From a virus, in the IMG/VR virus record IMGVR_UViG_3300044713_000064, positions 1-64,000 of that record: 64,000 bases of DNA. One strand, given 5' to 3'. Under the pieces are notes generated by a model that was not told the DNA's origin, did not search any database, and saw only the letters and a list, made by a program, of their open reading frames with translations. Below are positions 1-9,962 of this stretch, piece by piece. The position numbers were made by a program, and so were the translations under genes. Each line of letters starts with the position of its first letter. Position 1 is the stretch's first letter.

Positions 1-2
1 GC

Positions 3-200
3 GGCAATCCCTCCCTGGCGCAGATCAAGGGGCTGTTCGTTGGCGCCGCTCTGACGGTACCGGATGTCGGCTCCGCCATATGCTTCATCTCGTCGGTGAG
101 CGGCCGATCGATTTCCGGCCAAATCCAGGTTACCAGCGCGTCGACAGGTCAAACCTCGTTCGCCAGTTTCGCCGTCGTAAACCCGCAAGGAATCGGATGA
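3..200 (+). CDS. C-terminal part of an unidentified baseplate-region protein (5' end outside window)
   Basis: An open frame enters from the left edge and ends at TGA 198-200, giving 65 residues that finish ...AVVNPQGIG. The residue mix (Ser, Ala, Val, Gly) is like the neighbouring virion proteins. It stops 1 nt before the baseplate J-like ATG, so it is the preceding gene of the same operon. In other contractile-tail phages this position holds small baseplate components, but I do not recognise the family from the fragment. Confidence 0.6.
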   Translation, partial: GNPSLAQIKGLFVGAALTVPDVGSAICFISSVSGRSISGQIQVTSASTGQTSFASFAVVNPQGIG

Positions 201-201
201 G

Positions 202-2070
202 ATGGCCGGAACGACGAATGTTCCCCAGATCCAATGGACATCGGCCGGGTTTCTAGCGCCATCGGGCCCATCCGTGCTGGCTGGTGTCCAACTCGACATC
301 AGCGGCGCATTCGGGAGCGCGCTCAGCTACGGGCTGACGACACCGCAGGGGCAATTGGCGCAGTCCTGGGGCGCGATCATCGCCAATACGTATTCGACCG
401 TGATCTACTACGCGAATAATTTCGACCCGGCCTATGCATCTGGCCGGTTTCAGGATGCGCTGGGGCGCTTGATTCCCGGCTTTGCCCGGCAGCCCTCGGA
501 GCCGACCGCGCTTCAGATCATCTGCAATGGCGCGCAGGACGTTCAGATCCCGATCGGAGCGTTGGTCCAGGACATCAATCTGAACCTCTACCAGTGCGTC
601 CAGGCCGGCACGATTCCCGTCGGAGGGGCGATCACGCTATCGTTTGCCGCGGTGGTGCCGGGCCCGCTGGCGGTGCCTGCCACGGTGACGCTGACGCAAC
701 TCATCCCCGGATGGGATTCCGCCACCGTGCTGTCGGGCGCGATCGGGCGCAACGTCGAGAGCCGGGCGGCATTCGAGACGCGGCGGCAGGATAGCGTCGC
801 CGGCAACAGCTTCGGCCCGGTCGGTGCGATCATCGGCGCCGTCGCCGAGGTGCCAGGGGTTCTCGACTATTACGGCGTCGCCAACCCGACGAACGGCACC
901 GTGGTCATCAACGGGGTCTCGATCGCCGCCTATTCGACATATATCTGCGTCGCCGGCGGCGCGCCGGCGGCGGTGGCGCAGGCGATCTGGTCGAAGAAAA
1001 GCCCTGGTTCGCCGATGGTGGGCAACACCACGGTCACGGTTTACGACTCCAACCCGCTGTATTCCGCGCCGGTTCCGTACCAGATCACCTATGAGATCCC
1101 GCCAGCGCTTCAGGTGCTGTTCAAGGTTGTGGTCGCTAACGGCCCGCTGGTCCCGTCGACATTCCAGACCCAGATCCAGAGCGCGATCCTCGCGGCGTTC
1201 TCGGGCCAATCCCTGCAGGCCAATTTCACCGGGTCGGTGGCGGGTACGACGTTGACGGTTTCCGCGGTGAATTCTGGAACGCTGTCGATCGGCCAGACGA
1301 TCGATGACCTCACCGGCAACCTGGTCGCCAATACGACGATCACCGGGTTCGGCACCGGGACCGGAGGAATCGGCACCTATTCTGTCAGCGTAGCGCAGAC
1401 CGTCACCAGCGAGCCGATGACATCGGCGACCACCACCACCGGGACGACGATCCCGCGAGCACGGATCAATTCTCAGCTCTATGCGATCCAATATGTTCCC
1501 GCGGTGGCGGCATTGGGGACATGGGCGCAGGTCGCTGCGATCGGCATCGGATCAGCCAATGAATCCGATGCGGTGGTGGTTGGGAATATTTCCGGGAACA
1601 ATCTGACGGTCACCGCGGTGACGTCAGGAACGTTGGTCACAAACGACGCGCTGTTCGACGTGCTGAATCTCACACTGAATGCCACCTATATCACCGGCCA
1701 GACCAGCGGTACCCCGGGTGGAGTCGGCGTCTATACGGTCAATCAACCCCAGACGCTATTTGGCGCGACGTTCACGGGCACCGGATCAGGTTTTAACTTG
1801 ACCGTTACGGCTGTGACCGGCGTGATTGTAAACGGCAATGTTCTGACCGGTACCGGCGTTCCGGCCAACACCATCATCGTCAACCAAACCAGCGGCACGC
1901 CCGGCGGTGCTGGCGTTTACGTTACGAGCAATACCACGACGTCGAGCGGTGCGGCGCTCACCACCAACGGAGTCTTCACTGCGGCGTCGGCCGATCAGAT
2001 CGTGATCCAGGTCAACGCGAATCAGGTCCCGCAGCTCACTGCGGCGAACATCTTGGTCTCGCACACATGA
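202..2070 (+). CDS. Baseplate J-like protein with inserted beta-repeat modules
   Basis: 622 aa. Residues about 1-330 look like the baseplate J-like family (wedge component of contractile tails, related to P2 J and T4 gp6): it has the region around [17 protein letters not shown] and a following beta-rich part. Between about 335 and 590 there are three copies of a Gly/Thr/Val module ([11 protein letters not shown]... followed by [13 protein letters not shown]) that is not part of the usual family. The last residues, [14 protein letters not shown], read like a normal J-like C-terminus, so the modules appear inserted before the end. The start follows an AAGGAAT-type ribosome site. The gene overlaps the next by 4 nt (ATGA). 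Family call is by recognition; the module call is from sequence. Confidence 0.85.
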   Translation: MAGTTNVPQIQWTSAGFLAPSGPSVLAGVQLDISGAFGSALSYGLTTPQGQLAQSWGAIIANTYSTVIYYANNFDPAYASGRFQDALGRLIPGFARQPSEPTALQIICNGAQDVQIPIGALVQDINLNLYQCVQAGTIPVGGAITLSFAAVVPGPLAVPATVTLTQLIPGWDSATVLSGAIGRNVESRAAFETRRQDSVAGNSFGPVGAIIGAVAEVPGVLDYYGVANPTNGTVVINGVSIAAYSTYICVAGGAPAAVAQAIWSKKSPGSPMVGNTTVTVYDSNPLYSAPVPYQITYEIPPALQVLFKVVVANGPLVPSTFQTQIQSAILAAFSGQSLQANFTGSVAGTTLTVSAVNSGTLSIGQTIDDLTGNLVANTTITGFGTGTGGIGTYSVSVAQTVTSEPMTSATTTTGTTIPRARINSQLYAIQYVPAVAALGTWAQVAAIGIGSANESDAVVVGNISGNNLTVTAVTSGTLVTNDALFDVLNLTLNATYITGQTSGTPGGVGVYTVNQPQTLFGATFTGTGSGFNLTVTAVTGVIVNGNVLTGTGVPANTIIVNQTSGTPGGAGVYVTSNTTTSSGAALTTNGVFTAASADQIVIQVNANQVPQLTAANILVSHT

Positions 2071-2744
2071 CAGATTCAGGTCCGCCATATCCCAGGTTCT
2101 CGCCAGGCTTCACGCCCGGGACCAACAGCATTGGGCAATTTCAGATCGGAATTTCTCCGCTCGGAGAGCTCTCGCCGTGGGACCCGTGGACGACTTTACT
2201 TAGTCAATACAGTAATTCACCGATCATCACCGGCCTGATCACATCGTTCAACGCGGCGATGGACCTGACGCAGTTCTACGAGCAGTTCCTGGAAAACGAG
2301 GTGGATATCACCACCGCGGTCGGCTATGGCCTTGACGTGCTCGGCCGGATCGTCGGCGTCACCCGCGTGTTGAAATTTTCCGGCTTGACGCCCAGTTTCG
2401 GTTTCAACGAGGCGAACAGTTGGACCGGATTCAATCAGGGCAGTTTTGCCAGCGGTTCGTCGTCGGTTTCCAATTTCATTTTGCAGGACTCGGATTTCCG
2501 CCGGCTCATCCTGGCGAAGGCGGCCGGCAACATTTCCGATGGATCGATCCAATCGACGAACAGCATCCTGCTGCAGCTTTTCCCCGGCCGCGGTACTGCC
2601 TACATCGCCGACAACCAGAACATGACGGCGACCTATACGTTCAGTTTCCCGCTCACTCCGGTCGACCTAGCCATCCTGCAGACACCCGGCGTCTTGCCCG
2701 ATCCGGCTGGCGTCGGTATTAACATCGCAGTCCCGCCGTCATGA
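2067..2744 (+). CDS. DUF2612 family baseplate/tail protein
   Basis: 225 aa. The central part ([19 protein letters not shown], then [16 protein letters not shown] at about residues 85-100) matches the DUF2612 pattern. Members occur directly after baseplate J-like genes in myophages and take the place of P2 I / Mu gp48, finishing the baseplate wedge. ATGA overlap with the J-like gene upstream and with the reading frame downstream shows a coupled operon. Length is normal for the family. Confidence 0.8.
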   Translation: MTDSGPPYPRFSPGFTPGTNSIGQFQIGISPLGELSPWDPWTTLLSQYSNSPIITGLITSFNAAMDLTQFYEQFLENEVDITTAVGYGLDVLGRIVGVTRVLKFSGLTPSFGFNEANSWTGFNQGSFASGSSSVSNFILQDSDFRRLILAKAAGNISDGSIQSTNSILLQLFPGRGTAYIADNQNMTATYTFSFPLTPVDLAILQTPGVLPDPAGVGINIAVPPS

Positions 2745-2761
2745 TGGGAGAAAATTACCGC

Positions 2762-3976
2762 ATGAAGAACCGAATCATAGCGGCCCTTGTCGCGGCGCTG
2801 GCGCTGTTCGGCGCGAGCGGCGCGGGCGCCATCCAGCAGGCCAATGTCCCGCCAAAGTTCGCGCTGACCTGGGGTGCGTTTGCGGCGACGCCGTACATCC
2901 GATCGATCCCGCAACCATCGCAGATCGGCATCACGAATTGCTCGGCCTCGCTGACGGATGGGTTTCCTCCGCTCACATTCGTGCCCGCCGCGGCCGGCGG
3001 CTGCGCGCCGTTCGGGCAGGATTTCAACGGCATCCTGCGGCAGATCACCCAATGGGATCAATGGACCTCTGCGGGGGGCCCGACATACTATGACGCGACA
3101 TTCGCCACGGGTGCGGCGAACGGATACCCCAAAGGCGCCATTCTCCAATCCACGATCGTACCTGGCGATTTCTGGCTTTCGACCGCCGACAACAACACCT
3201 CAAACCCGGACACTGGCGGGACGAATTGGGTGCCGCTGCCGAGCACGTATCAGACCGGCTCGATCGCGTGGACGTGGACGACCGTACCCTCTGGATGGGT
3301 CAACCTGAACGCCTCGACTACGATAGGTAATGCGTCGTCCGGTGCGACAGTGGCCAACTCGACGACGCAACTTCTGTACGCGCTGCTGTGGAATAATTGT
3401 TCCAACACGCAATGCCCGGTCACCGGAGGGCGCGGCGCGAATGCTGCAGCGGATTACGCCGCGAACAAGCAGATCGCTGTGTTCTCGATGGCTGGCTCCA
3501 TGCAAATCGGAAACGATCAAGGCACCGGCGTCCTGAATGGACTCCCTGTTATCTTTGGCGGCGGTCCGAACTTCAATCTATCGTTGGTCGGAGAGGTTTT
3601 TCATACCAACGCCGTCGGAGAACTTCCCGCTCACACGCACAATATCAACATCACGAGCAGCATCGAGAGCGCCGCCCACACGCATACCGGATCGGGTACG
3701 ACCGGAAACGATAGTCCGGATCATTTCCATTCGGTCGAGGGTTTTGGGGGTGGGGGCGCCAATGTCGCTGGCGGCGGCAGCTTCAACAATTCCAATGTCA
3801 ACACGTCAGGGGCGAACACGCGTCATCAGCACGCCTATTCGTTCACGACGAGCACCGAGAGCGCCAACCACACGCATGTCGTCAACGGCGCCACCGATGG
3901 CGGTAACGGGCTTTTCAACACGCCGGCAAACAACACGCCGAGGTCGATGGTTGGCATATGGATGATCAAGCTATGA
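2762..3976 (+). CDS. Tail-collar/fibre-type protein with signal peptide
   Basis: 404 aa from ATG 2762, preceded by GGGAG. An in-frame ATG at 2741 overlaps the previous stop, but starting at 2762 gives a clean Sec signal: basic MKNR, a hydrophobic stretch, and AxA-type cleavage near GASGAGA. The C-terminal half has His-rich repeats typical of collar-domain tail fibres (GELPAHTHNINI, AAHTHTG, SPDHFHSVEG, HQHAYSF, NHTHVV), where histidines bind metal along a fibre needle. It ends RSMVGIWMIKL, a usual collar-domain end. Probably a receptor-binding or short-fibre subunit. A Sec signal is unexpected for a virion protein assembled in the cytoplasm. Confidence 0.75.
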   Translation: MKNRIIAALVAALALFGASGAGAIQQANVPPKFALTWGAFAATPYIRSIPQPSQIGITNCSASLTDGFPPLTFVPAAAGGCAPFGQDFNGILRQITQWDQWTSAGGPTYYDATFATGAANGYPKGAILQSTIVPGDFWLSTADNNTSNPDTGGTNWVPLPSTYQTGSIAWTWTTVPSGWVNLNASTTIGNASSGATVANSTTQLLYALLWNNCSNTQCPVTGGRGANAAADYAANKQIAVFSMAGSMQIGNDQGTGVLNGLPVIFGGGPNFNLSLVGEVFHTNAVGELPAHTHNINITSSIESAAHTHTGSGTTGNDSPDHFHSVEGFGGGGANVAGGGSFNNSNVNTSGANTRHQHAYSFTTSTESANHTHVVNGATDGGNGLFNTPANNTPRSMVGIWMIKL

Positions 3977-4848
3977 AACGCGCAGCGCTGCTTCTCATTG
4001 CCGTATTTTTCGCATCGACGGCATTTGCCGCCGAACCGGCAAAGATTCTGAAGTCTCAGGTTGGGCCGTCATTCCAGGCCGACGTCGCGGCCTATGCCAA
4101 GGAAATGACGGACTGGAAAGCCCACATGGCTGCCGTCGCTGCAGACAAGGCCGCAGGCCTGCCGAAGGAAAAAGCCCATGCGCCATTCCCGCCGCCGACC
4201 GCCCCAGCTATCGTTGCTGGCGCCGTCGACGACACCGGAACACCGAACTACGTGATCGTGGATGACGGTCCGACACCAGATCAGGTTCTTGCGGCGAAGA
4301 AACAGGCTCTGATCAGTGAGATCCAGGAGGCCGAGGTAGCACAGATCGAGAAAGTCATCCCCGCCGCCAAACTCCGCGCCGCCGAGTTTCGCGCCGCCGA
4401 CATACAGGTGGCGGATGCTGCGGCGGTAGAACAATCCCTGCGCGCAGTCGATGCGGAGCGGAACAAGTTGGCAGCTCTCAATAGCCAACAAGAGAAAATT
4501 GAGATGAAGCTGGCCGCGGAGCAACCTGGACTGATCGGAACGGCCATGCAATCTCTCACCGGTCTTGGTGCGGTAATTGCCTCTGATCTGGCAGCCGCAA
4601 AAGCGCTTGATCAGCCGATCGCCGATCAGGCTGCGATGGTGAAGGAGGCCGAGGCCGCCTATGCCGACCGTCCCGGCCTGATGGCAAAGACCAGATCACC
4701 CGCCGATCACGCCTTCATGCTGGCGCGAGAGGCCAATAGGAAGACGGTCGAAGCGATTCACCGATGGGCAGCGCAGGCGATGTCGGACGTTTCCGATCTG
4801 ACCACGGCGAATGTCGATGCGTGGAAACTGACACCGTTTCAGAACTGA
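3973..4848 (+). CDS. Signal-peptide-bearing, Ala-rich helical protein of the fibre cluster
   Basis: 291 aa; the start at 3973 overlaps the previous stop (ATGA). The N-terminus is a clear Sec signal (MKRAALLLIAVFFASTAFA, then AEPAK). The body is Ala/Lys/Glu rich with long heptad-like stretches around residues 100-230, so probably largely coiled coil. A Pro-rich link with DDTGTPNYVIVDDGP precedes the helical part, a layout like tail-fibre-assembly or fibre-tip accessory proteins. I do not recognise a family. Position between two fibre genes suggests a partner of one of them. Confidence 0.6.
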   Translation: MKRAALLLIAVFFASTAFAAEPAKILKSQVGPSFQADVAAYAKEMTDWKAHMAAVAADKAAGLPKEKAHAPFPPPTAPAIVAGAVDDTGTPNYVIVDDGPTPDQVLAAKKQALISEIQEAEVAQIEKVIPAAKLRAAEFRAADIQVADAAAVEQSLRAVDAERNKLAALNSQQEKIEMKLAAEQPGLIGTAMQSLTGLGAVIASDLAAAKALDQPIADQAAMVKEAEAAYADRPGLMAKTRSPADHAFMLAREANRKTVEAIHRWAAQAMSDVSDLTTANVDAWKLTPFQN

Positions 4849-4857
4849 GGGAAATCG

Positions 4858-6948
4858 ATGCGCCATTTGAAAGCGGCCCTCTTCGCGTTGCTGGCGTTCC
4901 TGCCGGGCGCTGCGCTGGCGCAGAGCAACCCCGGCTGGACTTACGGGCAAGTTCCAACCACCGCGCAATGGAACGCGGAGTGGGCATCGAAGCAAGACTA
5001 TCTCGGTGCGCCACCGATCCTGACGTCCGGCGGCATCATGACCGGGGAGTTGACCACGGCGCCCGCGACTGCATCGAGGTCAGGCCTCAACATCTCGCCC
5101 GGTGTTACGCCGACATCTCCTGTCAATGGCGACGTGTGGGACACCTCGGCGGGGTTTTTCTTCGAGGTCAACGGCTCGACGGTCGGTCCGATCGGGGTTG
5201 GCCCATGCGCGACATGCGCGGTCGTCAACGCCACGAACATCTTTGCCGCTGAACAGATCATCAACCTGAACGCGACCACGTTGCCGGCGGCAATCACGGG
5301 CGCCGCCCTGAACGTCGGAGCAGCGAATGGTGTGGTGGGCCGCATCCAACTCAATGCGTTCGGTCAGCCATCGACGTTCTCGGGGGTTTCCTACGGCGGG
5401 ACCAACGCGAGTCCAACCGCGATCACATCGGGCACCGAGGTCGGATCGTTCAACTCATGGGCGTACAACGGCGCGGGTCTGACGACGACGGCGATTGCAT
5501 CTTATCGGATCTATGCGGCGGAGAACATCTCGTCCGGGCATCAGGGCAGCCAGGCCTGCGTGGCGACGACACCGATCGCCTCGGCGATATTGGCCAATGG
5601 ACTATGCCAGAATGCCAGCGGCGGCATCACGATCGGATCGCCGACCGGGGGTGACAAGGGCATCAGCACCCTCAATATTGCAGGCCTCATTTACAACAAC
5701 GGTACCGCACCAACCGGGACTGGCGGCTATGTGCTCAATACATCGCCAACGATGATCACACCAGCGATCACGGGTACGATGACGACGTCAGGTCAGATCG
5801 CATCGACCCTCGCAACAGGTACCGCACCATTCTCAGTGGCGTCGACCACAGTGGTCGCGAATCTAAACGCATCATTTATCAATGGCGCCAATTTCGCGAC
5901 GCCGGGTCCGATCGGGTCGGGAACGCCGAGCACGGGAGCATTCACCGCTCTTACGGTCAGCGGGACCGCGCAGACCTTCCCCGCAAGCGGGTTGATCGTT
6001 GGGACGACCGATACGCAAACGCTCACGAACAAGTCGATTGCCGGATCGGAGATCAATTCGGGGACGGTTTCTGGCTCGTTCATGTCGGCCGCGAATCTAG
6101 CCTCATCGGGCAATGGCGGTGTCACCGGAAATCTGCCAGTCACGAACTTGAATAGCGGAACGAGCGCATCCTCATCCACTTTCTGGCGCGGAGATGGCAC
6201 ATGGCAAACGCCAGCTGGATCAGGAAACGTCTCGACCAGCGGCACACCAGCGGCCGGCCAGGCTGCAGTATTTGCCAGCGCCACCACCATCAAGGGCACC
6301 GGACCGATCACGGTTAGCACGGCTCTCAACTCTGGTACAGCAACCGGAACAGGCGGATTTGTTTCCGGAACGTACACGACACCGACCGCCAACGGTGCCG
6401 TATCGTGGCTGGAGATTCGCGGCTGCGGCGGCGGCGGCGGCGGCGGGTTCGGAGGAACCGGAACGACAGTTGCAGCCACAGCAGGATCTGCCACGACATT
6501 TGGATCATCATTCTTGACCGCAAACGGCGGTGGCGCAGGCAATGGTAATAATGGCGCCGCGGTCAACGGCGGTACGGCCACAGGAGGAGATCTGAATTTT
6601 ACAGGAGGAGCCGGCGGCCCGGGAACCGGGACAACCGGAAACGCTGGAATCGGAGGTGATAGCGGATTTTATAGTGGCGGTGGTCCAATCTCGACACCGG
6701 GAAATGCAGGCACGGCCGGGATCACAAATTCAGGGGGAGGAGGCAGCGGCGGAACGGCGCTTGCTGGCGCTGGAGCTGGAACTGGAGGTGGCGCAGGAGG
6801 ATGTTTCAGCAAGATAGTCAATGCGCCGAGCGCGACTTATTCCTATAGCGTTGGCGCGGGAGGGGCTGCAGGCACGGCATCTACAGGCCAACCTGGCGGA
6901 GCGGGGGCTGTCGGATCAATCTACGTTCTTGAGCATTATTCACCATAG
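4858..6948 (+). CDS. Tail fibre with glycine-rich C-terminal domain and signal peptide
   Basis: 696 aa; ribosome site GAGGGAAATCG before ATG 4858. It has a Sec-like leader ([22 protein letters not shown]), then a fibre N-region with [13 protein letters not shown], then beta-helix-like repeats ([13 protein letters not shown] and [11 protein letters not shown] patterns seen in long tail fibres). From about residue 520 there is a Gly-rich domain ([12 protein letters not shown] and many GGAGG runs) like the receptor-binding polyglycine domains of some phage fibres. The C-terminus, GSIYVLEHY, is typical of that class. Likely a host-recognition fibre. The DNA of the Gly part holds CGG and GGA tracts. 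Confidence 0.75.
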   Translation: MRHLKAALFALLAFLPGAALAQSNPGWTYGQVPTTAQWNAEWASKQDYLGAPPILTSGGIMTGELTTAPATASRSGLNISPGVTPTSPVNGDVWDTSAGFFFEVNGSTVGPIGVGPCATCAVVNATNIFAAEQIINLNATTLPAAITGAALNVGAANGVVGRIQLNAFGQPSTFSGVSYGGTNASPTAITSGTEVGSFNSWAYNGAGLTTTAIASYRIYAAENISSGHQGSQACVATTPIASAILANGLCQNASGGITIGSPTGGDKGISTLNIAGLIYNNGTAPTGTGGYVLNTSPTMITPAITGTMTTSGQIASTLATGTAPFSVASTTVVANLNASFINGANFATPGPIGSGTPSTGAFTALTVSGTAQTFPASGLIVGTTDTQTLTNKSIAGSEINSGTVSGSFMSAANLASSGNGGVTGNLPVTNLNSGTSASSSTFWRGDGTWQTPAGSGNVSTSGTPAAGQAAVFASATTIKGTGPITVSTALNSGTATGTGGFVSGTYTTPTANGAVSWLEIRGCGGGGGGGFGGTGTTVAATAGSATTFGSSFLTANGGGAGNGNNGAAVNGGTATGGDLNFTGGAGGPGTGTTGNAGIGGDSGFYSGGGPISTPGNAGTAGITNSGGGGSGGTALAGAGAGTGGGAGGCFSKIVNAPSATYSYSVGAGGAAGTASTGQPGGAGAVGSIYVLEHYSP

Positions 6949-6960
6949 CAAGGAATCAAC

Positions 6961-8121
6961 GTGAAAAAAATATTAGCAGCACTGTTCCTGTTGTCGATCG
7001 GATGTCTTCCCGCAAATGCTCTGACATGGAATGGGTTCACATATTTCATGAATCCGCCCGCAGCCGGCTGCACGGGCAATCAATGGACGCTGATCATGCC
7101 GACCGGGCCGGTGTCAAATGGCGGCCTCGGATATGCCGCACCACTCCCTTTGATAGCCGGCCTATCGCAGCAGCCATTTTGCCAGACCGTGGTCGGCATG
7201 TGGATTCCTGGGGCCGATGGCGGGCTCGACGACTACGGCTATAACGCCGCGCAGTTGGGGCCATTCTCTGCATTTATCACGTCGAATTATTCGCTCGCGG
7301 CGAAACCGAATTGCTATGCGCAATCGCGCGGAGGCTTGCAAAACTTCAATGCTCCGGCATCGATGTGCGCTCGGATCGCGGCAGTTTTCCCCGTGACTGA
7401 CCCTGCTGTCTTCCCGTCGCTTCAGGCATCGCTCTATAGCGCCTATGGCGTGACCGCGGCCGGATTCGCTGGGATCCAGAGTTCAGTCACGCCGAATCTG
7501 AATGCAGCAAATTTTGCAGGCGTTCCGATCCAGATCTGGCATGGGGACAACGACACGACGGTCCCCGAAAATTTGACATCCTCGATCTTCTGTCCCGCGG
7601 TCGGGTCGAGTTGCTCGCTCTTGACGATCCGGACGTTGGGTCATCAGCCTGGGTATTTCAACCAAGACGTCATGAGCTATCTGGCTGGAATCCCGGTCAC
7701 GCTCGGCGGTCCGACGTTGACGTCAGTCGGCTGGCAAGAGGCGGTGACGCTCTCGGCGACGCCAACGCCGCAATTCCTCGTGCCGGATCTGATCTACACC
7801 GATTTGAACGGGGATTATAATCCGGCCACAGGCTGTTTCACGCCGCATGTCGCAGGCGTGTACCATGCCGACGCGACGCTGTATTTCCCCTCGGCTCCGG
7901 CGAATACCGTGTTCTATGTGTCGCTGTACGTTAACGGCGGCATCATCAAGGCCGATGAAGAGAATGGCACCGGTGGCGTGCAGACCACGAAGGTCAGCGC
8001 CAGCATGTGGCTCAATCTGAACGATTGCCTCAACATCCGGTCGTACAACGGTGCTATCATGGTCGCCAACCCCACGGGGTTCGTATCGAACTTCATTATC
8101 TCGAAAGAATCCCAGAACTAA
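6961..8121 (+). CDS. Secreted alpha/beta-hydrolase (esterase-like) fused to a C1q-like domain
   Basis: 386 aa from GTG 6961, with AAGGAATCAAC upstream. It has a Sec signal (MKKILAALFLLSIGCLPANA). A hydrolase part spans about residues 40-245: the nucleophile motif AQSRGG puts Ser122 in the elbow, QIWHGDNDTTVP offers the acid (Asp196 or Asp198), and LGHQPG gives His228, in the usual order. Residues about 250-386 look like a C1q/TNF-type jelly roll (TGCFTPHVAGVYHADATLYF). By analogy with esterase tailspikes it may deacylate host surface polysaccharide. Domain calls are by motif only; the substrate is unknown. Confidence 0.6.
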   Translation: MKKILAALFLLSIGCLPANALTWNGFTYFMNPPAAGCTGNQWTLIMPTGPVSNGGLGYAAPLPLIAGLSQQPFCQTVVGMWIPGADGGLDDYGYNAAQLGPFSAFITSNYSLAAKPNCYAQSRGGLQNFNAPASMCARIAAVFPVTDPAVFPSLQASLYSAYGVTAAGFAGIQSSVTPNLNAANFAGVPIQIWHGDNDTTVPENLTSSIFCPAVGSSCSLLTIRTLGHQPGYFNQDVMSYLAGIPVTLGGPTLTSVGWQEAVTLSATPTPQFLVPDLIYTDLNGDYNPATGCFTPHVAGVYHADATLYFPSAPANTVFYVSLYVNGGIIKADEENGTGGVQTTKVSASMWLNLNDCLNIRSYNGAIMVANPTGFVSNFIISKESQN

Positions 8122-8132
8122 GGAGTTGATCG

Positions 8133-8261
8133 ATGCGCCATCCTTTCGAGATCCTGAAGCCGGAATATTCTCAACTGCTCTCCGCGATGGTGATCCGGAA
8201 GGAATGCCGCGCCGAGGTCGACCACGTCGCGATGAAGTTGGTCGGGTTCAAGCCTCGGTAG
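8133..8261 (+). pseudogene. 5' remnant of an endolysin gene (42 codons)
   Basis: ATG 8133, with AAGGAG just upstream, opens a 42-aa frame that ends at TAG 8259-8261. It aligns without gaps to the first 42 residues of the intact endolysin at 8899, with 23 identities (shared MxHPF, EYSxL, VDxVAxKLxGF). The homology ends where this copy stops. The likely history is that a homing endonuclease inserted in an endolysin gene and a second, diverged copy supplies the intact gene. It may still be translated, since the ribosome site is good. Confidence 0.6.
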
Positions 8262-8290
8262 CAACAAATCTGATTTTGGGCTAAAAGGAC

Positions 8291-8321
8291 GGGCGGACGG
8301 TTGTTTCAGCAACCGCCGCCC
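8291..8321 (+). other. GC-rich hairpin between endolysin remnant and HNH gene
   Basis: GGGCGG-a-CGGTTG pairs with CAACCG-CCGCCC around a 6-nt loop (12 bp, one bulged A). No T run follows on the plus strand. On the minus strand CCTTTTAG follows. It could be a weak terminator or a border of the inserted endonuclease cassette. Confidence 0.4.
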
Positions 8322-8351
8322 TAATCACATCAAGCGTCTGGAGCGCGAGAC

Positions 8352-8897
8352 ATGACTAAAAAGCTTAGAGCAGAGGTCCGAGAATCCCGCAAGACTTTGA
8401 CGGTTGAACGTCTCAAATATCTCTTGAGTTATGATCCAGAAACCGGAATTTGGACGCGGATCGTTACCCTAAATCAGATGTCCAGAAAGGGTACTGTCGC
8501 GGGAACGGAACATAAAGCTAAACGCAGTTTGGCTATCTACATCCGCATCAAAATTGACGGAAAGGGCTATATGGCCCATCGATTAGCGTTTCTGTATATG
8601 ACTGGCAGTTGGCCGGTAAATCAGCCAGACCATAAAAATACGATCGGAACCGACAATCGATGGGAAAATTTGAGAGATGCTACGTCCTCTCAAAATATCG
8701 CCAACAAGAAAAAGGACTGCAGGAACAAATCTGGTTTCAAGGGCGTCTACTACAGCACGCAATACCAAGCCTTCATCGCCTCGATAAAAATTCGAGGTAA
8801 AACCACAAAAATTGGTATATTCGATACCGCAGAACTGGCTTCTATTGCTTATGAGAGACGCGCTAAAGAGGTCTTTGGCGAATTTGCGAGGGCATGA
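8352..8897 (+). CDS. HNH homing endonuclease with AP2 DNA-binding domain
   Basis: 181 aa. Residues about 74-125 carry the HNH_3 core (AHRLAFLYMTGSWP, the DHKNTIGTDNRWENLR region with the His/Asn ligands, then SSQNIANK). Residues about 125-175 are an AP2-like DNA-binding domain (SGFKGVYYS, IGIFDTAELASIAYERRA). This architecture is typical of free-standing phage homing endonucleases. It lies between a truncated and an intact copy of the endolysin 5' end, and its codons are more AT-rich than the neighbours, both signs of transfer. The endolysin ATG begins 1 nt after its TGA. Confidence 0.9.
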   Translation: MTKKLRAEVRESRKTLTVERLKYLLSYDPETGIWTRIVTLNQMSRKGTVAGTEHKAKRSLAIYIRIKIDGKGYMAHRLAFLYMTGSWPVNQPDHKNTIGTDNRWENLRDATSSQNIANKKKDCRNKSGFKGVYYSTQYQAFIASIKIRGKTTKIGIFDTAELASIAYERRAKEVFGEFARA

Positions 8898-8898
8898 G

Positions 8899-9753
8899 AT
8901 GAAGCATCCATTTTCGGTTTTGCAGACTGAATATTCTCATCTGATATCGGTGATGACGGTCCGCGAAGAATGCAAGAAAAGCGTGGATGAAGTCGCCATC
9001 AAACTCATCGGTTTCAGAAGCCGATATAAGCCGGTCACCGATGCCATAGGGGTTCCGATTGTTTTCATCGCATCTTCTTTTGAGCGCGAATCCGGCAGCG
9101 ACTTTCGCAAAAATCCAGCCCAGGGATGGTGGCTTACAAGCATATCTCGCGACATCCCCCATAATGGACCATTCCCGGATTGGAAATCCGCGGCAATTGC
9201 GGCGTACCGGCTCAACGGTCTTGATCAGGTCGGATCTGCGAATTGGACGTGGGAGCTTATTTGCTTCTACGGTGAGATCTTCAATGGAACGGGCTACCGT
9301 GACGTTCACCATATGCACTCGCCATATTTGTGGGGGGGTACGAACATTCAGACGATTGGAAAATACACAGCCGATGGCGAGTTCGACTCGACGAAATGGG
9401 ACGCGCAGCTCGGCATCGTCCCGGTCGCCCGCCGGATGGTCGAGATTGACCCGTCGTTGGCGCTGCCGAGCGCAGCGATTGCGCCGCCAATCCATTCCGG
9501 CATCGCGGCGCCTGAGACCGGCGTCGATACGAAGTGGGTCCAGACCGCGCTGAACAAGTTGGGCTGGGAACCCCCGCTGCACGTCGATGGCAGCTATGGC
9601 GACAAGACGAAAAAGGCGGTGGAGCATTTCCAGCGTTCCTACAACCTCAAGGTCGACTTCGCCGGGCCCGAGACCGTGGCCGCACTTAAGGAAGCGCTGG
9701 CTGCGCTCGACGCGCCGAAGGAAGAGCTCGCCTCGCCGAAAGCCTCGACGTGA
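8899..9753 (+). CDS. Endolysin: lysozyme-like domain plus peptidoglycan-binding domain
   Basis: 284 aa from ATG 8899, just after the HNH stop. The N-terminal domain contains IVFIASSFERESGSDF, with Glu62/Glu64 in the position of the catalytic acid of lysozyme/transglycosylase-like phage enzymes, followed by ISRDIPHNGPF and a WELICFYGEIFNG region. Residues about 207-270 form a PG_binding_1 repeat (VQTALNKLGW, VDGSYGDKTKKAVEHFQ). It should cut glycan strands at the end of infection. There is no signal peptide, so a holin is needed. The start context (TGAGATG, no strong ribosome site) differs from neighbours, in line with the nearby insertion. Confidence 0.85.
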   Translation: MKHPFSVLQTEYSHLISVMTVREECKKSVDEVAIKLIGFRSRYKPVTDAIGVPIVFIASSFERESGSDFRKNPAQGWWLTSISRDIPHNGPFPDWKSAAIAAYRLNGLDQVGSANWTWELICFYGEIFNGTGYRDVHHMHSPYLWGGTNIQTIGKYTADGEFDSTKWDAQLGIVPVARRMVEIDPSLALPSAAIAPPIHSGIAAPETGVDTKWVQTALNKLGWEPPLHVDGSYGDKTKKAVEHFQRSYNLKVDFAGPETVAALKEALAALDAPKEELASPKAST

Positions 9754-9953
9754 GCCTGTCCAGGGCGGAGATGCTCCAGGCGGTCAAGGATGGCCTGATT
9801 GACGCGACCAAGGCGCGCGCAGCGAACTGCGCCACCAACGGCATCGGCGAGGGCGTTCCCGCTGCTGCGGCGCAGTTCGAGAACGGCATGAAAGAGCTGA
9901 AAGACGCTTACGCCGCCTTCTGCGCCGTGATAGACATAATTTTCCCCGAATAG
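9750..9953 (+). CDS. Small lysis-cluster protein, unknown
   Basis: 67 aa from GTG 9750, overlapping the endolysin stop (GTGA). It is Ala-rich and probably alpha-helical (MLQAVKDGLIDATKARA, FENGMKELKDAYAAF) with two Cys and no membrane segment. Its position between endolysin and the probable holin suggests a lysis accessory, but I recognise no family. Confidence 0.6.
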   Translation: MSLSRAEMLQAVKDGLIDATKARAANCATNGIGEGVPAAAAQFENGMKELKDAYAAFCAVIDIIFPE

Positions 9954-9962
9954 GAGATCCTG

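Noticed and set aside
637-1491. Long minus-strand frame (284 aa) across the baseplate gene
   Set aside because: Arg/Asp-rich shadow of a GC-rich plus gene, no ribosome site, overlaps a recognised family.
5793-6581. Minus frame of 262 aa over the fibre gene
   Set aside because: Pro/Val-rich complement of Gly/Thr codons; the plus-strand fibre explains it.
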